A stretch of 64,000 nucleotides of DNA from the NCBI GenBank assembly GCA_030683815.1, contig JAUXPJ010000005.1, forward strand, positions 62,001-126,000, written 5' to 3'. The translations under genes were made by a program, and so were the position numbers. Numbering within the stretch: the stretch's first letter is position 1; the number at the start of each line of letters is the position of its first letter. The stretch comes from Flavobacteriaceae bacterium (GTDB lineage: Bacteria > Bacteroidota > Bacteroidia > Flavobacteriales > Flavobacteriaceae). The notes beneath the pieces were generated by a model, which was not told the DNA's origin, did not search any database, and saw only the letters and a list, made by a program, of their open reading frames with translations. Positions 34,845 through 42,794 of the stretch are shown here, one piece after another.

Positions 34845-35717
34845 TTATTCTACTAACTTGTTAAGTGTATAAAGAATTAATTCTTCGACGGGTTTGTACG
34901 GATTTTCGCTAAAAGTTTTATTGGCTCTGTTGGCAATAATAGCGTTCATAGAACAAGCATTATGACCCAATAATTTAGATAAGCCGTAAATGGCAGATGT
35001 TTCCATTTCCAAATTAGAAACCCGAATCCCGTTAAAATTAAAACTATCTATTTTTTGGTTCAAATTGGCGTCTTCCAGCGCTAAACGCAAAATCCTGCCT
35101 TGCGGACCAAAAAATCCGACTGCTGTGGCGGTCATTCCGGTATAAACTTGATCGCTCCATAATTTAGCTTGTAATTCAGCGCTGTTTTTTACCACATACG
35201 GACGCGCTTTTCTGGGATTCCATTGGGTATGTTTGATAAACGCATCTTCGATATCTTTTTCTAAAATATGCTCACAATCGTAGGAGTGAAGCACACCGTC
35301 AAATCCGATTCCGTGCGTACCCAACACAAAACCATCTACAGGAATATCGGTTTGTAAAGAACCGGAAGTGCCGATTCTAACGATATTTAATGTTGTATGA
35401 TTTTCTTTGATAGTTCTGTTTTTTAAATCGATATTAACTAATGCGTCTAATTCGTTCATCACAATATCAATGTTGTCAGGTCCAATTCCAGTTGACATGA
35501 CAGTTATTCTTTTTCCTTTATAAGTTCCGGTGATAGTTCTGAATTCTCTTTTTTGAATATCAAATTCCTGACTGTCAAAGTGTTTTGCTACTTTCGGAAC
35601 TCTATTCTGATCGCCCACAAATATGATATCGGTTGCAATATGTTCTGGTAGAAGATTTAAGTGATAAACACTGCCATCCGGATTTAAAACTAATTCTGAT
35701 GATGCTATTTTATTCAT
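34845..35717 (-). CDS. Nucleoside phosphorylase (uridine phosphorylase-like)
   Basis: A 290-residue protein of the PNP/UDP phosphorylase superfamily. Conserved features: FVGDQNRV near 33, STGIGPDN near 73, RIGTSGSLQ near 113 and the C-terminal NLEMETSAIYGLSKLLGH (about 234-251), the region that binds the nucleoside in the family. It cleaves a nucleoside with phosphate, probably uridine or a related pyrimidine; exact specificity is uncertain. It lies 26 nt after the SUI1 gene on the same strand, so an operon is likely. Confidence 0.87.
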   Translation of the reverse strand: MNKIASSELVLNPDGSVYHLNLLPEHIATDIIFVGDQNRVPKVAKHFDSQEFDIQKREFRTITGTYKGKRITVMSTGIGPDNIDIVMNELDALVNIDLKNRTIKENHTTLNIVRIGTSGSLQTDIPVDGFVLGTHGIGFDGVLHSYDCEHILEKDIEDAFIKHTQWNPRKARPYVVKNSAELQAKLWSDQVYTGMTATAVGFFGPQGRILRLALEDANLNQKIDSFNFNGIRVSNLEMETSAIYGLSKLLGHNACSMNAIIANRANKTFSENPYKPVEELILYTLNKLVE

Positions 35718-35743
35718 TTTTTTATATTGTTTATTGTGATGAG

Positions 35744-36094
35744 TTATCCTCCAACTCTTTTTACGTTATATCCTTCATTTTTAAGGATTTCCATTACTTT
35801 ATCTCTATAATTTCCTTGTATAATAATTTCATTGTCTTTGACGCTTCCGCCAACACCGCATTTGGTTTTAATTAATTTTCCCAGAAGTTTTAAATCCTCT
35901 TCGGTTCCAATAAAACCTTTAACAATTGTTGCGGTTTTGCCTGCTCGTCCTTTATTCGAAAAGAGAGCTTCCAAATATTGTTTGTTGGGTGATAAAGTTT
36001 CTTGAATTTCCTCTTTTTCAAATACAAATGCCGCATCTGTAGAAAATATAAATCCTCCTAAATCGGATAAGCTATTTGATTTTTTTTTGCTCAT
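35744..36094 (-). CDS. SUI1/eIF1-like translation initiation factor (YciH family)
   Basis: A 116-residue protein with the bacterial SUI1 fold in the C-terminal half: KTATIVKGF, LKLLGKLIKTKCGVGGSVKDNEIIIQG, and a closing beta-hairpin segment KNEGYNVKRVGG. The N-terminal part (about 1-50) is variable. Homologues of eIF1 in bacteria may improve start-site fidelity. It follows the small two-helix protein by 3 nt and precedes the phosphorylase gene. Confidence 0.9.
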   Translation of the reverse strand: MSKKKSNSLSDLGGFIFSTDAAFVFEKEEIQETLSPNKQYLEALFSNKGRAGKTATIVKGFIGTEEDLKLLGKLIKTKCGVGGSVKDNEIIIQGNYRDKVMEILKNEGYNVKRVGG

Positions 36095-36097
36095 AAG

Positions 36098-36268
36098 CTA
36101 TAACTTACTGGCTTTATTCCAAATCAGCAATAAAATTGTGATAAAAAGGACAAAGATTCCAACAATTGATAAAATAGTATTTAGAATATTATTTTCAATC
36201 AACTGAATTTTTCCTAACACGAAGAAAGAAATTCCTAAAATGAACAATATATAATGTAAAATTTTCAA
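36098..36268 (-). CDS. Small two-helix membrane protein with TTG start
   Basis: A 56-residue protein with TTG start at 36268: MKILHYILFILGISFFVLGK followed by a polar loop (IQLIENN) and a second hydrophobic helix (about 31-49) ending in WNKASKL. No in-frame ATG exists. The evidence for a real gene is good: a full consensus promoter (TTG-N19-TAGATTTG) ends 18 nt upstream, the next gene starts 3 nt after its stop, and the sequence has two clean helices with a positive end. Function unknown. Confidence 0.78.
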   Translation of the reverse strand: MKILHYILFILGISFFVLGKIQLIENNILNTILSIVGIFVLFITILLLIWNKASKL

Positions 36269-36286
36269 ATTGAATTTTTATAGGTG

Positions 36287-36316
36287 CAAATCTAACTATT
36301 TAACTTTTTTATACAA
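36287..36316 (-). promoter_or_regulatory. Full promoter TTG-N19-TAGATTTG inside the 3' end of the DUF6048 gene
   Basis: On the minus strand the TTG is at 36316-36314 and the -7 box at 36294-36287 with exactly 19 nt between, matching the Bacteroidota consensus. It drives the small membrane protein, SUI1 and phosphorylase genes. Confidence 0.75.
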
Positions 36317-36994
36317 TGGAATTTGATAAGAAACCGTATAATTAAATCCAGCTCCACTATTATTTAGATAACGCTTATTAAATCCGGGGATAAATAAATT
36401 TTGAAAATTATCCGGATCATCAGTTTTTATCAGTGAATTGAAACTTACACTTGCTCCGAGAAAAAGATTTTTAAAAGTTTCTACTTTTATTCCTAAAACA
36501 AATTCAGCCCAATGCGCAGTTAAATTATCATATTTTATAGGATTCTGAACAAAATATTCATCAAAATAAACACCATTCTGATTGATGGTATAACTATTTA
36601 CGGTTTGACTAAAAGTGCTAAATCCGTAGCGGATTCCGACAAAAATTTCATTTCTCATGTCCAACCAATTGTTGTAGGCATTGTAATTGGCACCAATCTT
36701 AATATAAGAACCTTTTGTAGTGAAATTTAAAAAATCTTCTGAAGTTATTTTGCTGGTATGTCCAATTTCAGAAGCAATGTAATAGCGGTTTGCCAATCTG
36801 AAATCTCCTGTAATTTCTAAACCAGATAAATTATTGTCAAAAATACTTATAATTGGCTTGCTCATATCGACACCCAATCTTAAACTATATGGTTTTTTAA
36901 TCTTTAAACTATCAGTTTTCTGAGCAAAGACAAGACTTCCAAATGATAGCAAAAAAATACTAATGTAAAATTTTAATATGTGAGTTTTTTTCAT
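36296..36994 (-). CDS. DUF6048 family outer-membrane beta-barrel-like protein
   Basis: A 232-residue protein with signal peptide (about 1-24, ending LVFAQ). The body has alternating hydrophobic strands with aromatic girdles (YYIASEIGHTS, YIKIGANYNAY, FVGIRYGFSTF, LTAHWAEFVLGIKVET) as in a small outer-membrane barrel; it ends YTVSYQIPLYKK. The start ATG at 36994 overlaps the end of the DUF6452 gene by 35 nt, so the pair is translationally coupled. An ATG 9 nt further upstream would give a worse signal peptide. The physiological role is unknown. Confidence 0.8.
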   Translation of the reverse strand: MKKTHILKFYISIFLLSFGSLVFAQKTDSLKIKKPYSLRLGVDMSKPIISIFDNNLSGLEITGDFRLANRYYIASEIGHTSKITSEDFLNFTTKGSYIKIGANYNAYNNWLDMRNEIFVGIRYGFSTFSQTVNSYTINQNGVYFDEYFVQNPIKYDNLTAHWAEFVLGIKVETFKNLFLGASVSFNSLIKTDDPDNFQNLFIPGFNKRYLNNSGAGFNYTVSYQIPLYKKVK

Positions 36995-37415
36995 TTTCAA
37001 CATTCGGATTGATAATTGTCATTTGTTTTATCCAATTAGATGATGCTTTGGAAGCGTCGATATTTTGAAATACAAATTTATAACCACATGATCTGGAAAC
37101 AAATACTTCACTTCTTTGATAAGAATATGTTATTTCATCAACTAGATTAGAAGATGAGAATTTATAAATTGTTATATCGGAATCTGTTTTAAGTGGAATT
37201 GCGATGGAATCTGTAGCTTTATTTTTGATGATACTATCTTTTCCGTCAACCCAAACATTTAAATTACTCACTTGTTTTTTTGCTGATGGATTTGCAGCAT
37301 CATAAAAACGGATGATTAATTGTGGAGTAGTAGGTTCTAAACAAATATCATCTACTTCACAACTCAAGAAACTTAAGATGAATCCGAAAAATAAAACAAC
37401 GTACGATTTTTTCAT
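36960..37415 (-). CDS. DUF6452 family lipoprotein
   Basis: A 151-residue protein with a lipoprotein signal (lipobox LSFLSCEVD, Cys19) and the segment DICLEPTTPQLIIRFYDAANPS typical of DUF6452. The pairing with the DUF6048 barrel gene is conserved in flavobacteria, so the two probably work together at the outer membrane. It lies 6 nt after rlmD on the same strand. Function unknown. Confidence 0.82.
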   Translation of the reverse strand: MKKSYVVLFFGFILSFLSCEVDDICLEPTTPQLIIRFYDAANPSAKKQVSNLNVWVDGKDSIIKNKATDSIAIPLKTDSDITIYKFSSSNLVDEITYSYQRSEVFVSRSCGYKFVFQNIDASKASSNWIKQMTIINPNVENEKNSHIKILH

Positions 37416-37421
37416 AATTTG

Positions 37422-38834
37422 TTATCTCAATTCCAAAAGTACAACATTTTCTACATGATGTGTTTGTGGAAACATATCAACTGCTTGTGTTTTGGTAATT
37501 TTGTATAAATCTTTCATCAAAGCCAAATCGCGCGCTTGAGTTGCTGAGTTACAGCTAACATAAACAATTTTTGCCGGTTTGATGGCTAAAATTTGTTCTA
37601 CCACATTTTTGTGCATACCATCACGCGGTGGATCGGTAATAATTACATCAGGTAATCCATTTTGTTGGATAAAATCAGTAGAGAAAACTGTTTTCATATC
37701 GCCTACGAAAAAATCGACATTGGAAATATTGTTAGCTTTCGCATTTGTTTTTGCATCGATAATGGCTTCCGGAACCGATTCAATTCCCACTACTTTTTTG
37801 GCTTTTTTGGCAATAAATTGTGCAATAGTTCCGGTACCTGTATATAAATCGTACACCAATTCATCACCTTTTAAATCGGCAAAATCACGCGTAATTTTGT
37901 ATAATTCATGAGCTTGAACAGAATTGGTTTGATAGAACGATTTAGTATTAATTTTGAATTTCAACCCTTCCATTTCTTCAAAAATATGGTCTCTGCCGTG
38001 AAATAAAATTACATCCTGATCATAAATAGTGTCATTTTGTTTGCTGTTGATGATGTATTGCAACGAGGTAATTTGTGGAAACTGATTTTTTAAGGCTTCC
38101 ATTATCAAATTAATTTGGATTTTATCATCTTGAAAAAACTGAACTACCACCATAATTTCACCCAAAGAAGTCATCCGGATCAATAAAGTTCGCATCATAC
38201 CTTCCAAGGTTTTAGGGTTGAAAAATGAAATATGATGATCTATTGCAAATTGCTTTACAAAATTCCGAATGGCATTAGAAGGTTCTTTTTGTAAGTGACA
38301 AAACTCGATATCCAATATTTTATCCCACATGCCTGCGATGTGAAACCCGCAAGCGTGTCGATTGTCAATTTCATCGGTAATTTTAATTTCTTCGTAAGTT
38401 AACCACCGATTGCTAGAAAAGGAAAATTCCATTTTATTGCGGTAATAATAGGGCTCTTTACATCCTAAAATCGGTGTTATTGCTGGAAGTTCTAAATGAC
38501 CAATTCTGACTAAATTATTAACAACCTCATTTTGTTTGTACGCTAATTGATGTGGATATTGTAAATTTTGCCATTTACACCCACCGCAAACTTCAAAATG
38601 CTTGCAAATTGGTGTCTCGCGCTTGTCTGATAAATGATGAAATTTAATCACTTTTCCTTCGTAATATGATTTTCGTTGTCTGCCGGTTTGTACATCAACA
38701 ATATCGCCTGGAACGGTATTCGTTAAAAAAATAACTCTTCCGTCTGGTGCTTTCGCAATTGATTTTCCTTGCGAACCAACATCAACAATAGTGATATTTT
38801 CAAATATTTTATGATTAGTTTTTTTTCTTGACAT
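37422..38834 (-). CDS. rlmD: 23S rRNA (uracil-C5)-methyltransferase RlmD
   Basis: A 470-residue RumA/RlmD-type enzyme that methylates uracil 1939 in 23S rRNA. An N-terminal TRAM domain (about 10-65) is followed by iron-sulfur cysteines in CKHFEVCGGC (Cys77, Cys83, Cys86), the SAM-binding YDLYTGTGTIAQF near 320 and the catalytic cysteine near 428 in VSCNSATQARDL. The promoter box is unusually close (see findings), so the mRNA may have almost no leader. The DUF6452-DUF6048 pair follows 6 nt downstream. Confidence 0.92.
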   Translation of the reverse strand: MSRKKTNHKIFENITIVDVGSQGKSIAKAPDGRVIFLTNTVPGDIVDVQTGRQRKSYYEGKVIKFHHLSDKRETPICKHFEVCGGCKWQNLQYPHQLAYKQNEVVNNLVRIGHLELPAITPILGCKEPYYYRNKMEFSFSSNRWLTYEEIKITDEIDNRHACGFHIAGMWDKILDIEFCHLQKEPSNAIRNFVKQFAIDHHISFFNPKTLEGMMRTLLIRMTSLGEIMVVVQFFQDDKIQINLIMEALKNQFPQITSLQYIINSKQNDTIYDQDVILFHGRDHIFEEMEGLKFKINTKSFYQTNSVQAHELYKITRDFADLKGDELVYDLYTGTGTIAQFIAKKAKKVVGIESVPEAIIDAKTNAKANNISNVDFFVGDMKTVFSTDFIQQNGLPDVIITDPPRDGMHKNVVEQILAIKPAKIVYVSCNSATQARDLALMKDLYKITKTQAVDMFPQTHHVENVVLLELR

Positions 38835-38838
38835 GGCG

Positions 38839-38846
38839 CAAAGATA
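38839..38846 (-). promoter_or_regulatory. rlmD promoter, -7 box TATCTTTG, only 4 nt before the ATG
   Basis: Exact TAnnTTTG match on the minus strand; only CGCC separates it from the ATG at 38834, so transcription would start at or just before the start codon. Confidence 0.55.
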
Positions 38847-38861
38847 AGATATTCAATAAAA

Positions 38862-38884
38862 AAAGCCACGCTTGGCGTGGCTTT
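38862..38884 (-). terminator. Terminator of the cytochrome c lipoprotein gene
   Basis: 10-bp stem AAAGCCACGC-TTG-GCGTGGCTTT with a seven-T run on the minus strand. Confidence 0.85.
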
Positions 38885-38910
38885 AAAATTATAAAAGTTG
38901 AAATAATTTT

Positions 38911-39297
38911 TTACTGAATTGTATGCATATATTTTTCAATTGCTTTCAATTCGGCATCTGTTAAATCTTTTACAAAACTGTCAAGATTTGCTTTCATAAT
39001 GGCTACTTGACCAGGATCTGTATCAACAATTGGACTTAATTCTCCTTTTAAGAAAGACGCAATACTGGCATTATTTTCAATATATATTTTATTGATGTCT
39101 TTAATGGATGGGCCAATTAATTTCACATCTGGTTGATGACAAGTAGCACAAGTTTTTGAAGTAAATAATGCTTTCCCATCTTCAACTGTTAATTCTGTCA
39201 CAGATTGAGGTTCTTTAGAGGTATCTTCTTTCTTTTTATCCCCACAACTCACTGTGATTAAAGAAATAATAGCAAGTGTTAAAATTGTTTTTTTCAT
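38911..39297 (-). CDS. Lipoprotein c-type cytochrome
   Basis: A 128-residue protein with lipobox VSCGD (Cys18), a charged linker (KKKEDTSKEP) and a single heme c site CATCH at 50-54; Met102 is the likely distal ligand (AIMKANLD). It is thus probably a membrane-anchored periplasmic electron carrier with one heme. Partners are not visible in the window. The promoter box lies at 39317-39324 and a terminator follows. Confidence 0.9.
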   Translation of the reverse strand: MKKTILTLAIISLITVSCGDKKKEDTSKEPQSVTELTVEDGKALFTSKTCATCHQPDVKLIGPSIKDINKIYIENNASIASFLKGELSPIVDTDPGQVAIMKANLDSFVKDLTDAELKAIEKYMHTIQ

Positions 39298-39316
39298 GTT
39301 ATATTATTTGATTCAT

Positions 39317-39324
39317 CAAAATTA
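39317..39324 (-). promoter_or_regulatory. Promoter -7 box TAATTTTG of the cytochrome gene
   Basis: Exact TAnnTTTG on the minus strand, 19 nt before the start codon. Confidence 0.5.
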
Positions 39325-39403
39325 CGAAAACATACGATCATTCATGCTTCAAAAAATAATATTTCGTTATCAATTCATAACTTAATTCTATGGGAATTGA
39401 AAA

Positions 39404-39411
39404 TACTTTTG
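39404..39411 (+). promoter_or_regulatory. Promoter -7 box TACTTTTG of rocD
   Basis: Exact TAnnTTTG match, predicting a leader of about 70 nt before the rocD ATG. Confidence 0.5.
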
Positions 39412-39487
39412 TTAATTTGTGTAGAATTAAGGATGATTTCTCTCCACTAAGCAGGAATTGCTGATTACTCATTTTAATTTTAATTTT

Positions 39488-40732
39488 ATGATAACGACTG
39501 ATCAATTTTCATCACAAAAATTAATTGATTTAGAAGATCAATACGGTGCTCATAATTATCATCCATTACCAGTTGTATTAACTAGAGGAGAGGGGGTTTA
39601 TGTTTGGGATGTGGATGGCAAACAATATTATGATTTTTTATCTGCTTACTCAGCTATAAATCAAGGACATAGTCATCAAAAAATTGTAAATAGTCTTATT
39701 TCACAAGCTCAAAGATTAACACTTACTTCAAGAGCTTTTTATAATGATGTACTTGGTAAATATGAACAATTTGTCACCAATTATTTTGGGTTTGACAAAG
39801 TTTTACCAATGAATACAGGAGCAGAAGCTGTTGAAACAGCAATCAAATTAACGCGTAAATGGGCTTACGAAAAGAAAGGAATTGATGAAAATGAAGCTCA
39901 AATTATAGTTTGTGAAAATAATTTCCACGGAAGGACGACTACTATAATTTCTTTTTCTTCGGATCCGTCAGCATTCAAAAATTTTGGTCCCTTTACACCG
40001 GGATTTATTAAAATTCCCTATAACGATGTTGATGCATTAGAGCAAATTTTATCAACTCATAAAAATATAGCCGGATTTTTAGTAGAACCAATTCAAGGAG
40101 AGGCAGGTGTTTTTGTTCCGGATGAAGGATATTTAACAAAAGCAAAATCTTTGTGTAAAAAATATCATGTCTTGTTTATTGCCGATGAGGTACAAACAGG
40201 AATTGCGCGTACAGGGAAATTATTAGCAGTAGATCATGAAAATGTTAAGCCGGATGTTTTAATTTTAGGAAAGGCACTTTCAGGCGGTGTTTATCCGGTG
40301 TCCGCAGTTTTGGCCAATAATGAAATTATGGAGGTTATAAAACCAGGACAACATGGTTCTACTTTCGGCGGAAATCCGATTGCAGCTGCTGTTGCCATTG
40401 CCGCATTAGAAGTTGTTCAAGATGAAAACCTTGCAGAGAATGCTGAAAAATTAGGTAAATTATTCCGTGAAGAAATGAATAAACTCATTCAACAAACCGA
40501 TTTAATTACTTTAGTTAGAGGCAAAGGTTTGTTAAACGCCATTGTAATTGATGATACTGAAGATAGTGATACTGCTTGGAATATCTGTTTGAAACTGCGT
40601 GATAATGGCTTACTGGCAAAACCAACTCATGGAAATATCATTCGATTTGCACCTCCATTAGTGATGAATGAAGATCAATTAATGGATTGTGTTTCAATAA
40701 TAAAGAAAACAATTTTAGAATTTAAGAAATAA
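39488..40732 (+). CDS. rocD: Ornithine-oxo-acid aminotransferase
   Basis: A 414-residue class III PLP aminotransferase that converts ornithine and 2-oxoglutarate to glutamate semialdehyde and glutamate. Conserved segments: [55 protein letters not shown] and the Schiff-base lysine in [16 protein letters not shown]. Start at the ATG at 39488; the upstream in-frame ATG at 39458 adds ten residues without family similarity. Ends at a strong palindromic terminator shared with the convergent helicase gene. Confidence 0.94.
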   Translation: MITTDQFSSQKLIDLEDQYGAHNYHPLPVVLTRGEGVYVWDVDGKQYYDFLSAYSAINQGHSHQKIVNSLISQAQRLTLTSRAFYNDVLGKYEQFVTNYFGFDKVLPMNTGAEAVETAIKLTRKWAYEKKGIDENEAQIIVCENNFHGRTTTIISFSSDPSAFKNFGPFTPGFIKIPYNDVDALEQILSTHKNIAGFLVEPIQGEAGVFVPDEGYLTKAKSLCKKYHVLFIADEVQTGIARTGKLLAVDHENVKPDVLILGKALSGGVYPVSAVLANNEIMEVIKPGQHGSTFGGNPIAAAVAIAALEVVQDENLAENAEKLGKLFREEMNKLIQQTDLITLVRGKGLLNAIVIDDTEDSDTAWNICLKLRDNGLLAKPTHGNIIRFAPPLVMNEDQLMDCVSIIKKTILEFKK

Positions 40733-40763
40733 AAAAAGCGACCAAATTTTGGTCGCTTTTTTG
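40733..40763. terminator. Bidirectional terminator between rocD and the DEAD-box helicase gene
   Basis: A-run, stem GCGACCAAA-T-TTTGGTCGC and T-run; usable from both sides. Confidence 0.88.
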
Positions 40764-40766
40764 TTG

Positions 40767-42698
40767 TTATGAACTTTTAGGTTTTCTACTTCTAAAACCT
40801 GCACGATTACTGTCTTTGCTGCTGCCAAAATCTTTCTTCTTAAAATCACCTCCGCTTTTTCTATCACCCGAGAAACTAGGTTTATCGCCACTACGGTTTC
40901 TATCTCTAGAGAAACTAGGTTTGTCGCTTCCGCTTCTTCTGTCTCCGGAGAAATTAGGTTTATCACTTCCGCGGTCACTTCTGTTACTGGACGAACTAGT
41001 TTTATGATGAAGTATTTTACCGTCTCTACTTCCTCTATCTCTACTGTGAGAACCACCTCTGTCACTTCTGCTTTTCTTAGGAGTTGTAGTAATTTCAACA
41101 CTTATTCTTCTTCCGTTGAAAGTAGCCTCATTCAGTTTTCTTAATGTATCTTCAGTGTATTCTTTATCAGCTTCAAAAAAAGAGAATGAATCTAAAATAT
41201 CAATTTGACCAATTTCTAGGTTATTGGCAATATTTTGTTCGTTGATAACGCCAATTAATTTTGCTGGATTGATGTTATCTTTCTTTCCTAAATTGATAAA
41301 ATATCGAGTGAAATTTTCTGTAGAGAATTTGTCATTTCTGCTTGAATCTCTGTCTCTGTCACGTGGAGTTGAAGTTTTGTTTAAATCTTCAGCATCTTCG
41401 TAATAACTTAGGAATGAGTTAAACTCAATAGATACAAATTTTTTGATCAATTCTTCACGATCTAAAGAACCTAATTTTTCATAAATTACGTTTAAATATT
41501 CAGCAATTTGTTCATCATTTACTTCAACTGCTTTTACTTTATCGATCAATTTAAATAATTGCTTTTCACAAATTTCTTTACCGTGTGGAATTTGTTTTTG
41601 TTCAAATTTTTTGCCTATTATTCTTTGGATTTCTTGAACTTTTCTACCTTCTTTTATATTGATGATAGAAACTGAATTACCTGTTTTACCGGCTCTACCG
41701 GTTCTACCACTTCTATGAGTATATACTTCACCTTGATCTGGAAGTTTGTAATTGATAACATGTGTTAAATCATTTACATCTAATCCGCGGGCAGCAACAT
41801 CTGTAGCTACAAGAAGTTGTATGGTTTTATTCCTAAATTTTTGCATCACTAAATCACGTTGATTTTGTGATAAATCTCCGTGTAAAGAATCGGCACTATA
41901 ACCATCTGCAATTAATAAATCAGCAATATTTTGAGTTTCCATTCTAGTTCTACAGAAAATAATTCCATAAATATCTGGATTCACATCTGCAATTCTTTTA
42001 AGCGCTGCATATCTGTTTTTTTCTGCAATCACATAATATTGATGCTTAACATTGTCAGTACCAACATTTACTTTTCCTGCGCTTACCTCTAATGGTTTAT
42101 TCATGTAATTCTTAGCAATATTGTGTACTTCCTGAGGAAAAGTTGCTGAGAATAATAAAGTTTGTTTGCTTTTTGGTGTTTCTTCTAAAATTCTGTCTAA
42201 TTCATCTTTGAAGCCCATATTCAACATTTCATCTGCTTCATCAAGAACTAACCATTTGATTTGTGATAGATCAATCTGTCTTCTTTTGATTAAATCAACT
42301 GTTCTTCCCGGTGTTCCGACTAAAATTTGAGCACCTCTTTTAAGACCTCGAATTTGAGTATCAATACTTGCTCCGCCATAAATGGTTAAAGCTCTAAAAT
42401 TTGGTAAAAATTTAGCGTATTCTTCAATGTTTTTAGTGATTTGAATAGCTAATTCCCGTGTAGGAGCTAAAATGATAGCTTGAGTTTTAGTATTTTGTAA
42501 ATCAATATTTTGTAATATTGGTAAACTAAAAGCGGCAGTTTTCCCTGTGCCGGTTTGTGCAAAAGCTTTTAAATCTTGATTAGATTCTAAAAGTTGCGGA
42601 ATTGCTTTCTCCTGAATAGGTGTTGGACTAACATATCCTAATTCAGCTAAAGCCTTTAAAATTTCTGGTTTGAGTGAAAACTCTGTAAAATTGATCAT
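40767..42698 (-). CDS. DEAD-box RNA helicase with repetitive basic C-terminus
   Basis: A 643-residue cold-shock/CsdA-DbpA-type helicase. Motifs: Q motif near 20, AQTGTGKT (about 45), PTRELA, TPGR, VLDEADEML, SAT, HGDLSQ, ATDVAARGLDV and HRSGRTGRAG. Residues about 470-545 form a DbpA-like RNA-binding domain. From about 550 the chain is rich in Arg, Ser, Gly and Asp and contains three tandem 13-residue units of the type DKPSFSGDRKSGG at 579-617. Likely unwinds rRNA or structured mRNA. It has a long leader of about 55 nt. Confidence 0.93.
   Translation of the reverse strand: MINFTEFSLKPEILKALAELGYVSPTPIQEKAIPQLLESNQDLKAFAQTGTGKTAAFSLPILQNIDLQNTKTQAIILAPTRELAIQITKNIEEYAKFLPNFRALTIYGGASIDTQIRGLKRGAQILVGTPGRTVDLIKRRQIDLSQIKWLVLDEADEMLNMGFKDELDRILEETPKSKQTLLFSATFPQEVHNIAKNYMNKPLEVSAGKVNVGTDNVKHQYYVIAEKNRYAALKRIADVNPDIYGIIFCRTRMETQNIADLLIADGYSADSLHGDLSQNQRDLVMQKFRNKTIQLLVATDVAARGLDVNDLTHVINYKLPDQGEVYTHRSGRTGRAGKTGNSVSIINIKEGRKVQEIQRIIGKKFEQKQIPHGKEICEKQLFKLIDKVKAVEVNDEQIAEYLNVIYEKLGSLDREELIKKFVSIEFNSFLSYYEDAEDLNKTSTPRDRDRDSSRNDKFSTENFTRYFINLGKKDNINPAKLIGVINEQNIANNLEIGQIDILDSFSFFEADKEYTEDTLRKLNEATFNGRRISVEITTTPKKSRSDRGGSHSRDRGSRDGKILHHKTSSSSNRSDRGSDKPNFSGDRRSGSDKPSFSRDRNRSGDKPSFSGDRKSGGDFKKKDFGSSKDSNRAGFRSRKPKSS
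40848..40964 (-). repeat. 39-bp coding tandem repeat in the helicase gene (three units)
   Basis: Encodes three consecutive 13-residue units (DKPxFSxDRxxxx). The unit matches at both protein and DNA level, so copy number could change by slippage. Confidence 0.85.
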
Positions 42699-42757
42699 GT
42701 ATAATTAATAGATTAACAAATACTTATAAAAAAGTAACTTTATCATTATAAAGTTTG

Positions 42758-42765
42758 CAAATTTA
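42758..42765 (-). promoter_or_regulatory. Promoter -7 box TAAATTTG of the helicase gene
   Basis: Exact TAnnTTTG match on the minus strand, giving a leader of about 55 nt, fairly long for this window. Confidence 0.5.
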
Positions 42766-42794
42766 CGGTTTATTTTCTGAACAGAAAGACTATA

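Noticed and set aside
40715-41101. Minus-strand frame rich in EVTEV-type words overlapping the helicase end
   Set aside because: It is an alternate frame of the repetitive Arg/Ser/Gly-rich coding region.
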